In this document: in pieces, positions 1 to 6,391 of the stretch
Position numbering within the stretch: the stretch's first letter is position 1
Layout: each line of letters opens with the position of its first letter
Assembly: GCA_037441725.1 (NCBI GenBank)
Contig: JBBIRT010000043.1
Location: 1-24,024 of the forward strand
Source of the DNA: JBBIRT01 sp037441725
GTDB lineage: Bacteria > Desulfobacterota > BSN033 > UBA1163
Length of the DNA stretch: 24,024 nt
Reading direction: 5' to 3'
Notes under the pieces: model-generated
What the model saw: the letters and a program-made list of their open reading frames with translations, nothing else
What the model was told of the DNA's origin: nothing
The model's database searches: none
Made by a program: the position numbers and the translations under genes

Positions 1-76
1 AAGTGCTCCGCTTTATAAAATTTTCGGAGATATTCCTGCCTGATTCTAATAGGGTATCCCACTTCAGTGATGCATT
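1..76 (+). repeat. Dispersed 76-bp repeat, copy A
   Basis: These 76 bases recur in reverse orientation at 23878-23953 with about 70 of 76 identical by my alignment by eye. The first base of the window already lies inside the repeat, so the left boundary of this copy cannot be seen. The element contains small inverted repeats (CTCCG/CGGAG near its left end, CACT/AGTG near its right end), as in REP-like or MITE-like elements. No coding potential is visible. Confidence 0.8.
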
Positions 77-365
77 ACGAACCCTCTGAAAAACTATTTT
101 AAAAGGCTTTTTAGACTGAGGAGATGGGGTGAAAAAGTCATCGAGCGGATACCCTACTTCGTTTGGCACTATCAATATATTCCTACCTCATCAGTCTTTC
201 AAGAAATTTTTCAGGACTCTCTAAAATCGTGATTGTCAAAAGAGGAGGAGAGGAGATTTAATCCATGACGGATGGAAAAACCATTCTGAAATCAATTGAC
301 AGGTTACCTCTCTTTCTTGTAGATTAAAAGTATAGAGATGCCTTCCTCTCCTGTAGACTCATTGA

Positions 366-396
366 GATCCAGCAGGAAGGTCAGAGAAAATTTTAT
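366..396 (-). repeat. Degenerate copy of the same repeat family (copy C)
   Basis: Read on the minus strand this segment shares the ATAAAATTTTC block and the following TTCCTGC-TGAT block with copy A. It agrees at about 25 of 31 positions with 448-478, which lies in the opposite orientation. It looks like a decayed core of the repeat, and the pair could form a long imperfect hairpin. Confidence 0.5.
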
Positions 397-447
397 AGCG
401 GTAACCCCAGATGATCCCTAAACCAAATAGATACCACGAACCATTTA

Positions 448-478
448 ATAAGATTTTCGGAGGCATTCCTGCTGGATC
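448..478 (+). repeat. Degenerate copy of the same repeat family (copy D)
   Basis: This segment carries the TTTTCGGAG and ATTCCTGC blocks of copy A in the same order and spacing, followed by TGGATC as in copy C. The rest of 1-500 has no convincing gene; another short inverted match (TAGGGTATCC at 50-59 against 147-156) suggests that the stretch is made largely of repeat remnants. Confidence 0.5.
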
Positions 479-575
479 GTTGGATGTTGCCATGCTTTAG
501 TGGGGGATGAAAAAAAATACCCTCGGTAAAATCCACCAGGATCAAACCATGACCTTTTCAATAGGAGGAACCCTG

Positions 576-1076
576 ATGAGAACAAAAAAGATGGCCCTTC
601 GGCTCTTGGTCACCCTTTCATTGATTCTTCTCCCCCCTTTGATGGGTCAAACTATCTTACCCTTTCATGCCTTTTCCCTCGGTGCTGACAACAATTCTCT
701 TCATCTCATTGCAAAAGAAGAGGAGGTCAACCAATTCTTTGACCGTTATGCCAACTATTATAAGAAAAAAGATATTGAGGGGTTTCTTTCATTATTCTCT
801 TCAAAGGCGATACAGAATCGGAAGGACGCAATGGGAGAGATCAGGAGGATCTATACAGATTTTTTCAACCAAAGCGATGAACTTCGATACCGCCTGAATG
901 GGAAGATGGAAATCTATCAAAATGCCGTAGAAGTCAAAGGACGTTATGAAATAGACCAATTAACCAAGAAGGGATATAGGAAAGTCTGGACTGGGGAAAT
1001 CAAATGGATCCTCATCAGAGAGAAAGGGGAGTTAAAAATCATTTCACTGGATTACCAACCAGATCCCTCCCAATGA
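576..1076 (+). CDS. Exported NTF2-like (SnoaL/Cds6-type) domain protein
   Basis: A 166-residue protein with an N-terminal signal peptide (basic MRTKK start, hydrophobic stretch at about residues 7-25), probably exported to the periplasm. The remainder looks like one NTF2-like cone fold: an EEEVNQFFDRYANYYKKKD helix and FLSLFS near the front, then alternating strands ending in WTGEIKWILIREKGELKI. Such domains occur as calcium/calmodulin-kinase-association-like or Cds6 C-terminal modules and often bind small ligands or cell-wall partners; no catalytic residues can be assigned. I chose the ATG at 576 because AGGAGG lies seven bases upstream (563-568). The ATG-type reading frame opens at 507, but that would put 23 extra residues before the signal peptide. 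The gene stands alone and converges on dinB. Confidence 0.65.
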   Translation: MRTKKMALRLLVTLSLILLPPLMGQTILPFHAFSLGADNNSLHLIAKEEEVNQFFDRYANYYKKKDIEGFLSLFSSKAIQNRKDAMGEIRRIYTDFFNQSDELRYRLNGKMEIYQNAVEVKGRYEIDQLTKKGYRKVWTGEIKWILIREKGELKIISLDYQPDPSQ

Positions 1077-1103
1077 AAAGAGGGAAAGATGAAGGCTCCA
1101 AAT

Positions 1104-2258
1104 CTAAAAAAGTCCTCCCCAGGTTAGGGTCCAATCTCCAAATCGTTCGTTTATGCGGTCCATCGCTTTAAGAAGGTTATCCTTCTTATCCCTCTTTTCA
1201 AAAAGATCTAATTGACATCCCTCCTTCTTCAACTCAGAAACCCCGACCCCCAAGAGTCGAATAGGTTTGGGATGGGAGAGGGAATCATAGATCTCAAAGG
1301 CGTGCTTGAATATTTCGTTTCCGCTGTTTATCCACTTAGGATAGGTCTTCTGTTTCGTCATGGTAAAAAAGTCGGAATATCGTACTGTAATGGCAACCCT
1401 CCTTCCGTAGAATCCCTCCTTTCTCATCCTTTGGGAGACCCTCTCTGAAAGTTGGAGCAAGACTTTCCGCAGAAGATTCGGGTCAGAGGTGTCCTTTTCA
1501 AGGGTCAAGCTGTGGCTAAAAGATTTTGGATCCTCCTCCTCATCAAAAGCGACCACCGGGTCATCATCCAATCCCAGCCCCATCATATGAAGCCTCTCAC
1601 CGATGAGGCCAAATCTCCTTTTCAAAACAGAAACAGGGAATCTCCCCAATTGCCCACAGGTAAAGATACCCATGGAGTTTAATGCATCCCCGAGTTTTGG
1701 GCCGATTCCATGAAGTTGGGTTACGGGGAGGTTTTCCAATGTTTCTTCCACCCTTTCTTTTGGAATGATTACTAAACCCTCAGGTTTTTTTAGACGACTC
1801 CCCAGTTTGGCCAAGAGTTTATTGGGAGCCACCCCAATGGAGCATGTCAAATGCTCATTGTTCCATATTTTTTCTTTTATCGATTGAGCAATGAGAAGAG
1901 GAGATCGAAACAGGAGCAAAGATTGTGTGATATCAAGATAGGCCTCATCGATGGAGGCCACCTCCACCAGAGGGGTATATTCTTTCAGAATCGAAAATAT
2001 CCTTGCTGAGGTCACGGTATATTTGGAGTGATTCCCCTCTACAAGAATCAATTGAGGGCAAAGCCTCTTTGCCTCCTGAACCGGCATCCCTGCCCTGATC
2101 CCATATGGCCTCGCTTCATAGTTAGCAGAAGTGATCACACTCCGAGAAAGAGAACCACAAACCGCTGCAGGTTTTCCCTTAAGGGATGGGTTATCCCTCT
2201 GCTCAACAGAAATAAAAAAGGCATCCATGTCGATGTGAAGAATAATGCGAGCTTCCAT
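1104..2258 (-). CDS. dinB: DNA polymerase IV (Y-family translesion polymerase)
   Basis: A 384-residue Y-family polymerase that copies past damaged template bases. The catalytic acidic residues are visible as IDMDAFF (D10, D12) and SIDEAYLD (D104, E105), with the SANYEARPYGI finger motif at about 44-54 and a helix-hairpin-helix segment LHGIGPKLGDALNSMGI. The little-finger domain follows, and QLDLF near residue 350 is a typical sliding-clamp-binding peptide. Length is normal for the family. An AGGA lies just before the ATG. It sits 48 bases downstream of lexA on the same strand, so it is probably co-transcribed and induced in the SOS response. The usual glycine-rich loop after the first strand reads AAVCGS, a mild variation. 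Confidence 0.96.
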   Translation of the reverse strand: MEARIILHIDMDAFFISVEQRDNPSLKGKPAAVCGSLSRSVITSANYEARPYGIRAGMPVQEAKRLCPQLILVEGNHSKYTVTSARIFSILKEYTPLVEVASIDEAYLDITQSLLLFRSPLLIAQSIKEKIWNNEHLTCSIGVAPNKLLAKLGSRLKKPEGLVIIPKERVEETLENLPVTQLHGIGPKLGDALNSMGIFTCGQLGRFPVSVLKRRFGLIGERLHMMGLGLDDDPVVAFDEEEDPKSFSHSLTLEKDTSDPNLLRKVLLQLSERVSQRMRKEGFYGRRVAITVRYSDFFTMTKQKTYPKWINSGNEIFKHAFEIYDSLSHPKPIRLLGVGVSELKKEGCQLDLFEKRDKKDNLLKAMDRINERFGDWTLTWGGLF

Positions 2259-2306
2259 ATTCCTGGGGGTTAAAGGATTCCAAGGTTCATGGGGAATAAC
2301 CCATTA

Positions 2307-2924
2307 TTAGAATTTCCTAATGATTCCTTCCACCTTTCCAACAAGGGTTACCTTCTTTTCTCCATTTTTAACAACTATAGGTTCCATCTCTGGATGGGCT
2401 GGTTTAAGCAATATCAAATCTCTCTTTTTAAAGATCCTCTTGATCGTTGCTTCATCTTCGATTAAAGCCACCACAATCTCACCATTTTCAGCCTGCTGTC
2501 TGGGATTCACTAGTGCAAAATCTCCGTCCTGGATGTGAGCATCGATCATGCTGTCCCCTTCTACCCGAAGTAAAAAGGCATCTTCAGAAGAAACAAGGGT
2601 TCGGTCCAAGGTGAGGTATCCCTCTATATTCTCAACTGCAAGGACGGGTTTTCCGGCCTTTACCCTCCCTATCATAGGAATTTGGAGGGGAACCTGGGAT
2701 TGGAAACCAATTATCTCAATCGCTCTCGAACCTCCTGGGACTTTACGGATGTAGCCTTTCCTTTCAAGGATGCTTAAGGTTTTTTGAGGTGCCTTAGGCC
2801 CTTTCAAGCCGAAGTGGGAAGCAATCTCTCGAAGGGTAGGTGGAAAACCTCTCTCTAAGAGATATTCTCTTAAAAACCGATAAACCTTCTCTTGTGTGCG
2901 GGTTAACTTTTTAGAGTCTCTCAT
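2307..2924 (-). CDS. lexA: LexA SOS repressor / autoprotease
   Basis: A 205-residue LexA. The N-terminal winged helix (about 1-70) contains FPPTLREIASHFGL and the SRAIEI wing; the C-terminal peptidase domain has the A90-G91 self-cleavage bond within VKAGKP, the catalytic serine S125 in GDSM and the lysine K162 in EATIKR. It represses DNA-damage genes until RecA filaments stimulate self-cleavage. The recognition helix region (LKGPKAPQKTLSIL) differs from the SPNAAEEHL type of E. coli, in keeping with the non-E. coli palindrome at 2941-2960. The Shine-Dalgarno is weak. The gene heads an operon with dinB, and the operator overlying its own promoter implies autoregulation. Confidence 0.97.
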   Translation of the reverse strand: MRDSKKLTRTQEKVYRFLREYLLERGFPPTLREIASHFGLKGPKAPQKTLSILERKGYIRKVPGGSRAIEIIGFQSQVPLQIPMIGRVKAGKPVLAVENIEGYLTLDRTLVSSEDAFLLRVEGDSMIDAHIQDGDFALVNPRQQAENGEIVVALIEDEATIKRIFKKRDLILLKPAHPEMEPIVVKNGEKKVTLVGKVEGIIRKF

Positions 2925-2940
2925 TATTGGAATCTATTAT

Positions 2941-2960
2941 TAGTCTACATATGTAGACTA
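2941..2960. promoter_or_regulatory. Putative LexA operator (SOS box)
   Basis: TAGTCTACATATGTAGACTA is a perfect 20-bp palindrome 16 bases upstream of the lexA start. It lies directly downstream of the lexA -10 element and covers the expected transcription start, where a repressor would block initiation. It is not the E. coli CTGT-N8-ACAG box; the central ACATATGT resembles the core of the Gram-positive box. Binding by LexA is inferred from position and symmetry. Confidence 0.75.
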
Positions 2961-2989
2961 TTATTAAATCAATTTTTAATACATGTCAA
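2961..2989 (-). promoter_or_regulatory. lexA-dinB promoter
   Basis: On the minus strand there is a perfect TTGACA (2984-2989), a 17-bp spacer and TAATAA (2961-2966). Transcription would begin at about 2954, inside the palindromic operator, giving a leader of about 30 bases before the lexA ATG. Confidence 0.7.
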
Positions 2990-3029
2990 ATAATTTTTTT
3001 CATGTTAAATTATCATAGAAGGAGTCCTC

Positions 3030-3608
3030 TTGAAATCTGAACAAAAACAATGGGACAAAAGATTTAGAAAAAAGGGATTTGTTCTTGGGAAAGAACCCAA
3101 TGTTTTTCTAAAGAACCATATCCATCTCTTTCTTAAGGGAAAAGCACTCGACATTGCCTCTGGGGAGGGGAGAAATGCTGTCTTTTTGGCTCAGCATGGA
3201 TTTGAGGTGGATGCCCTTGATATATCTAAAGAGGGTTTGAAGAAGGCTATAAAATTGTCCAGAGAGAAAGGGGTTAAAATAAATCCGATCCATGTTGATC
3301 TTGATCAATATGACATTGGAAAAGAGAAATATGATCTGATTATCAATCTCTACTTTCTTAAACGACGTCTCATCCCAAAGATCAAGAGAGGGTTAAAGAG
3401 AAGGGGAAAGGTCCTCTTTGAAACTTATACCCTCGAGCACAGAAATCTCGGTGGAAGTGGACCCAAACAGGCAAAATTTTTTTTAAAACCAAATGAACTT
3501 CTTAGACTCTTTAAAGATTTTCAAATCCTATTCTACCGCGAAGGGATCTTTAAGGAAGGGGGGAAAAAGAAGGCAATCGCCAGCCTCATCGCCGAAAAAA
3601 CTTACTAA
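3030..3608 (+). CDS. Class I SAM-dependent methyltransferase (TehB-like)
   Basis: A 192-residue class I methyltransferase. The glycine-rich SAM-binding motif is ALDIASGEGRNAVFLAQHG at about 39-57; VDALDIS at about 60-66 supplies the acidic residue after strand 2, and KYDLIINLYFL is motif IV. The layout matches the TehB/SAM_MT11 group, whose substrates range from tellurite to small molecules; the substrate here cannot be read from sequence. It starts with TTG at 3030, supported by AAGGAG five bases upstream (3019-3024). It is divergent from lexA and shares a 105-bp intergenic region containing the LexA palindrome, so it may respond to DNA damage, but that is inference. Its 3' end almost meets the radical-SAM gene on the other strand. 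Confidence 0.85.
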   Translation: MKSEQKQWDKRFRKKGFVLGKEPNVFLKNHIHLFLKGKALDIASGEGRNAVFLAQHGFEVDALDISKEGLKKAIKLSREKGVKINPIHVDLDQYDIGKEKYDLIINLYFLKRRLIPKIKRGLKRRGKVLFETYTLEHRNLGGSGPKQAKFFLKPNELLRLFKDFQILFYREGIFKEGGKKKAIASLIAEKTY

Positions 3609-3616
3609 ACCCTGAT

Positions 3617-4912
3617 TTAAACAACGGAGTAAAAATTCTCTTTGGTGCGATTGAAATAGCCAAATTGGAGGAAAGGGAATTCGGCCTTTAAGATATTGAT
3701 CATTCTCGAGATCCCTATTCCCCTGCCCTTCCCCATCTCTTTGAGATAGAGGTCAGGATCAATATTGAGGTTTCTCATCTGGATGAGATCAAGTTTCACT
3801 TTATGGATCAAACGGATCAATCCTTCCAACTCCTCCTCCCTATCGGTAAAACCTGGAAAGACAAGGAGGTTAATAGAAGTATAGATTCCCTTCTCTTTGG
3901 CTAACATCAAAGATTCCAACACCTCTTCAAAGGAATACCCCTCAGGCCTATGATACCTGTGATAAAATCTTTTATTGGGACTGATGATCGTAATTCGGAC
4001 ACTATCAAGCCCTGCCTCACATATCCTTGCCAACCGCTTAGGGAAACTCCCATTGGTATTGAGATGGATGGTACCCCGCCCGGTTTTCTCTCGGAGTTTT
4101 AGAATTGAATTCTCTAAAAGTTTCCATTGGATTAAGGGCTCTCCCTCACACCCTTGACCAAAACTCACAATCGCATCCTCTGCCTCTTCTAAATGAGGCA
4201 GGGCCACCTCAATGACCTCATCAACCGTTGGAATGAATTCTATCCTCTCTTGTGAAGCAGGACAACACTCAGAGGATTGGAGGGAAATACACCCCAAACA
4301 TCGGGCATTACAAGAAGGAGAAGTTGGAAGAGGGCATTCCCACCTCCGAAAAAAGACATTCTTAGCTGCAAAACAATGATACTCCAAAGCACATCTGGAA
4401 AGTTGTCTAAGAAGGCGATTCTCAGGGTTCTTCCGAAGGAAAGAATGAACCCTCCTTTTTAAAGGAGAATCCTTTTGAAAATATTTTGGATCCCAATGGG
4501 GGTTAGGGTCAAGGTATAATCCTGTTGCCCAAAATCTCCCATCTTTCCAACCGACTGGACTGTAAGCCCAAAGAGGAAGAATGGGAGCCTTTGGTGCTAA
4601 TCGAGTAGCAGGAAGAAGGGTGCGGACATATCCTGGGGGAAGAAAGGCAGCCACAGCAATACAGGTTAATTCCCTCTTCCCAATTTTCACTCTTTCAAAT
4701 GGAATAAAAGATTCTTTTTCTTCATCCCAACCAATGGGAACCCTTCCAGGCATGATAAACAACTCACTCCCTGGTGGAAGGGGGACCAGTTCAGATGGAT
4801 GAGGTAGAAGAAATTTATCTCCTGATCGACCTGAGAGCTTCAGATAGGGGTGATCGAAGAGATTTCCTTCAGAATCAGAAAAGACCAATTGAGGATGGGT
4901 ATGGCAACCCAT
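3617..4912 (-). CDS. Radical SAM protein with cysteine-rich N-terminal part
   Basis: A 431-residue radical-SAM enzyme of unknown substrate. The [4Fe-4S]/SAM motif is C201-NAR-C205-LG-C208 (CX3CX2C), placed mid-protein after about 190 residues of N-terminal domain. The barrel continues with GQGCEGEPL (the GGE-type SAM contact), IHLNTNGS and a strand-rich C-terminus with LIQMRNLNIDP. Further cysteines at 174, 180, 193, 216, 217 and 255 flank the motif and could bind another cluster or zinc. The ATG at 4912 has AAGG five bases upstream. It lies downstream of the PHP gene and the small ORF at 4948-5052 on the same strand, probably one operon. It does not match a named radical-SAM family that I can recall with confidence. 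Confidence 0.85.
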   Translation of the reverse strand: MGCHTHPQLVFSDSEGNLFDHPYLKLSGRSGDKFLLPHPSELVPLPPGSELFIMPGRVPIGWDEEKESFIPFERVKIGKRELTCIAVAAFLPPGYVRTLLPATRLAPKAPILPLWAYSPVGWKDGRFWATGLYLDPNPHWDPKYFQKDSPLKRRVHSFLRKNPENRLLRQLSRCALEYHCFAAKNVFFRRWECPLPTSPSCNARCLGCISLQSSECCPASQERIEFIPTVDEVIEVALPHLEEAEDAIVSFGQGCEGEPLIQWKLLENSILKLREKTGRGTIHLNTNGSFPKRLARICEAGLDSVRITIISPNKRFYHRYHRPEGYSFEEVLESLMLAKEKGIYTSINLLVFPGFTDREEELEGLIRLIHKVKLDLIQMRNLNIDPDLYLKEMGKGRGIGISRMINILKAEFPFLQFGYFNRTKENFYSVV

Positions 4913-4947
4913 GGGATCCTTAGACTTCTCACCTCTGACCGCATGAT

Positions 4948-5052
4948 TTAGGTTGGATATTTCCTCTCCCCTTTAGACTTCCTTAAACAACGCTTCACAT
5001 TCTTTCTTTTCAAAGCTGCTTTCAAACGATTTGTCTTCTGGAATCGTTTCAC
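4948..5052 (-). CDS. Possible 34-residue basic small protein
   Basis: A 35-codon ORF starts at a GTG whose last two bases are shared with the TGA stop of the PHP gene (GTGA overlap), the classic layout for translational coupling. AGGAGG lies five bases upstream. The product, beginning MKRFQKTNRLKAALKRK, has 15 Lys/Arg and one acidic residue in 34, a composition seen in RNA- or DNA-binding peptides. I do not recognise a family. It fills most of the gap between the PHP and radical-SAM genes. The ribosome-binding site and overlap favour expression; the short length means it could still be chance. Confidence 0.4.
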   Translation of the reverse strand: MKRFQKTNRLKAALKRKNVKRCLRKSKGERKYPT

Positions 5053-5930
5053 ATCGGCCTCCTGCTATTCTTTAAAAGTTGGTTACGAAGGGACTTTATA
5101 TTCTCTACAAGGGTATAGGGCAGGCTCATCTCACCCCTTCCCACCCCTATGTCTAAACCATCCTTTTCTATTCCATGATAATCCGTCCCTCCTGTCATGA
5201 TAAGGCCATACCTCTTAGCAAGAGTCTCAAAATGGGTAACTTCAGTTGGAGAATGTTCAGGGTAATAAACCTCTATCCCTTGAAGTCCTTCCTGAACGAG
5301 TTTAAGAATAAATTTTTCTAACTCGAAATACCCATTCAAACCGAGGGTTTTTGGATGAGCGAGTACAGCTACTCCATTAGCTTCTTTAATAAAATGGATA
5401 GCTTCTTGTGAGGTAAACCGGAATTTATCGACATAGGCTGGTGCCCCTTTTTTTAGAAAACGATCAAATGCCTCTTGAAAGCTTTTAACATACTTCTTTT
5501 CTAATAAAACATTGGCAAAGTGTGGTCGTCCTATCTGCCCTCCATTAGAGGCCTTCACGACCTCCTCAAAGGTGATATCCATCCCTAATTGATTCAATTT
5601 TTCAAGTATTTTTGGATTCCTTTCTGCCCTTGCTTTCTGAAGGAACCTCAATCTTTGGATGAGGAGAGGATGATGAAGATCGAGAAAAAAACCCAACAGA
5701 TGCATCGATCCAGGAGTATGTTCGGCACTAATTTCAATCCCAGGAATCACCTCAAAACCAATTTTTTCACCCTCTAATAATCCTTCTTCACACCCATCAA
5801 TCGTATCATGATCAGTAATGGCAATGGCTCGTAATCCTTTTGCCTTAGCATATCTTACAATTTCTGCTGGTCCTAAAACCCCATCAGAAGCAGTCGTATG
5901 AAGATGAAGATCTACCAACTCTAATCCCAT
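5049..5930 (-). CDS. PHP-domain metal-dependent phosphoesterase (TrpH/YciV-like)
   Basis: A 293-residue PHP phosphoesterase. Metal ligands are visible in order: DLHLH (H9, H11), D16 in TASDG, ITDHD (D40, H41), E66 in PGIEIS, H77 in SMHLLGF, the AHPKTLG histidine in the second half, and GGTDYHG near the end. In the TrpH/YciV group such enzymes are 5'-3' exonucleases acting on RNA or short nucleotides such as pAp; the exact substrate here is inferred. The open frame extends up to a TTG at 6011, but a strong promoter (5969-5998) lies inside that extension, so I start at the ATG at 5930, preceded by GGAAAG. It appears to be the first gene of a unit with the small ORF and the radical-SAM protein. 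Confidence 0.9.
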   Translation of the reverse strand: MGLELVDLHLHTTASDGVLGPAEIVRYAKAKGLRAIAITDHDTIDGCEEGLLEGEKIGFEVIPGIEISAEHTPGSMHLLGFFLDLHHPLLIQRLRFLQKARAERNPKILEKLNQLGMDITFEEVVKASNGGQIGRPHFANVLLEKKYVKSFQEAFDRFLKKGAPAYVDKFRFTSQEAIHFIKEANGVAVLAHPKTLGLNGYFELEKFILKLVQEGLQGIEVYYPEHSPTEVTHFETLAKRYGLIMTGGTDYHGIEKDGLDIGVGRGEMSLPYTLVENIKSLRNQLLKNSRRPM

Positions 5931-5968
5931 TTTCTTTCCATATAAAGAAAAACCAATTTTATTAAGGA

Positions 5969-5998
5969 AATATAATAGATGCTTTATCCGAATGTCAA
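5969..5998 (-). promoter_or_regulatory. Promoter for the PHP gene
   Basis: On the minus strand a perfect TTGACA (5993-5998) is followed after 18 bp by TATATT (5969-5974), with an overlapping TATTAT. Transcription would start near 5962, about 30 bases before the ATG at 5930. Confidence 0.6.
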
Positions 5999-6040
5999 AT
6001 CTTAATAACAAATTACCCCACTGAAAATAAACTGAAAGCT

Positions 6041-6098
6041 ACCCATTATGAAGTGTTTTTTCCATATGAATTTTGATGAATTGAACCCATTATGGAGT
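6041..6098. repeat. Pair of 14-bp direct repeats upstream of the PHP promoter
   Basis: ACCCATTATGAAGT (6041-6054) and ACCCATTATGGAGT (6085-6098) agree at 13 of 14 positions and start 44 bp apart, about four helical turns. They lie in the divergent region between PHP and sigma promoters and might be a regulator's binding sites; no regulator can be named. Confidence 0.4.
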
Positions 6099-6200
6099 TG
6101 ACCTATCAGAAAATAGAATAAATCCTATATGAAAAAGGGGATATGATTGTTAAATTTATAACATATTGATAATAAAAGATAATTTTAAATAAAATAATAC

Positions 6201-6229
6201 TTGACAAATCTATTTGAATTATGTATATT
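6201..6229 (+). promoter_or_regulatory. Promoter for the sigma-factor leader
   Basis: TTGACA (6201-6206), a 17-bp spacer and TATATT (6224-6229), with TATTAT overlapping. It is the best plus-strand promoter in the 380-bp AT-rich gap 6012-6391. A transcript starting near 6237 would carry about 155 bases of leader before the sigma gene, including a terminator. Confidence 0.6.
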
Positions 6230-6328
6230 ATGATAATTCATTAACAATTTATTATTGAAAATAGGAGTAATTATAGAAGACCATTCAGCCGGTTAGGGTT
6301 TGAAAAATTATTAATCATTATATAATTC

Positions 6329-6367
6329 ACCCTTTCCATGGAAAAAGAATGGAGAGGGTTTTTTGTT
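6329..6367 (+). terminator. Intrinsic terminator in the sigma-factor leader
   Basis: An 11-bp stem (ACCCTTTCCAT at 6329-6339 with ATGGAGAGGGT at 6349-6359, one G-T pair) closes a nine-base loop and runs into six T's (6359-6364). The T-tract is on the plus side only, so it acts toward the sigma gene, whose ribosome-binding site begins 11 bases after the T-tract. An upstream segment, AGGGT at 6295-6299 plus AATTAT at 6306-6311, can pair with 6322-6333 and would take away the left arm of the terminator. This may be an attenuator, or the end of a small RNA of about 130 bases. Confidence 0.65.
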
Positions 6368-6391
6368 ATAGATTAAGGGGGTAAAATACCT

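Noticed and set aside
265..327. A 20-codon ORF with GGAGA upstream in the repeat-rich start region
   Set aside because: Spacing to the Shine-Dalgarno is long, no family is visible, and it sits among decayed repeats; chance is more likely.
5931..6011. N-terminal extension of the PHP gene from a TTG at 6011
   Set aside because: A consensus promoter lies within it and the PHP domain begins directly at the ATG at 5930.
6263..6296. AGGAG followed by eight sense codons and TAG, looking like a leader peptide before the sigma terminator
   Set aside because: Only ATT or ATA is available as a start codon at the right distance, so translation is doubtful.
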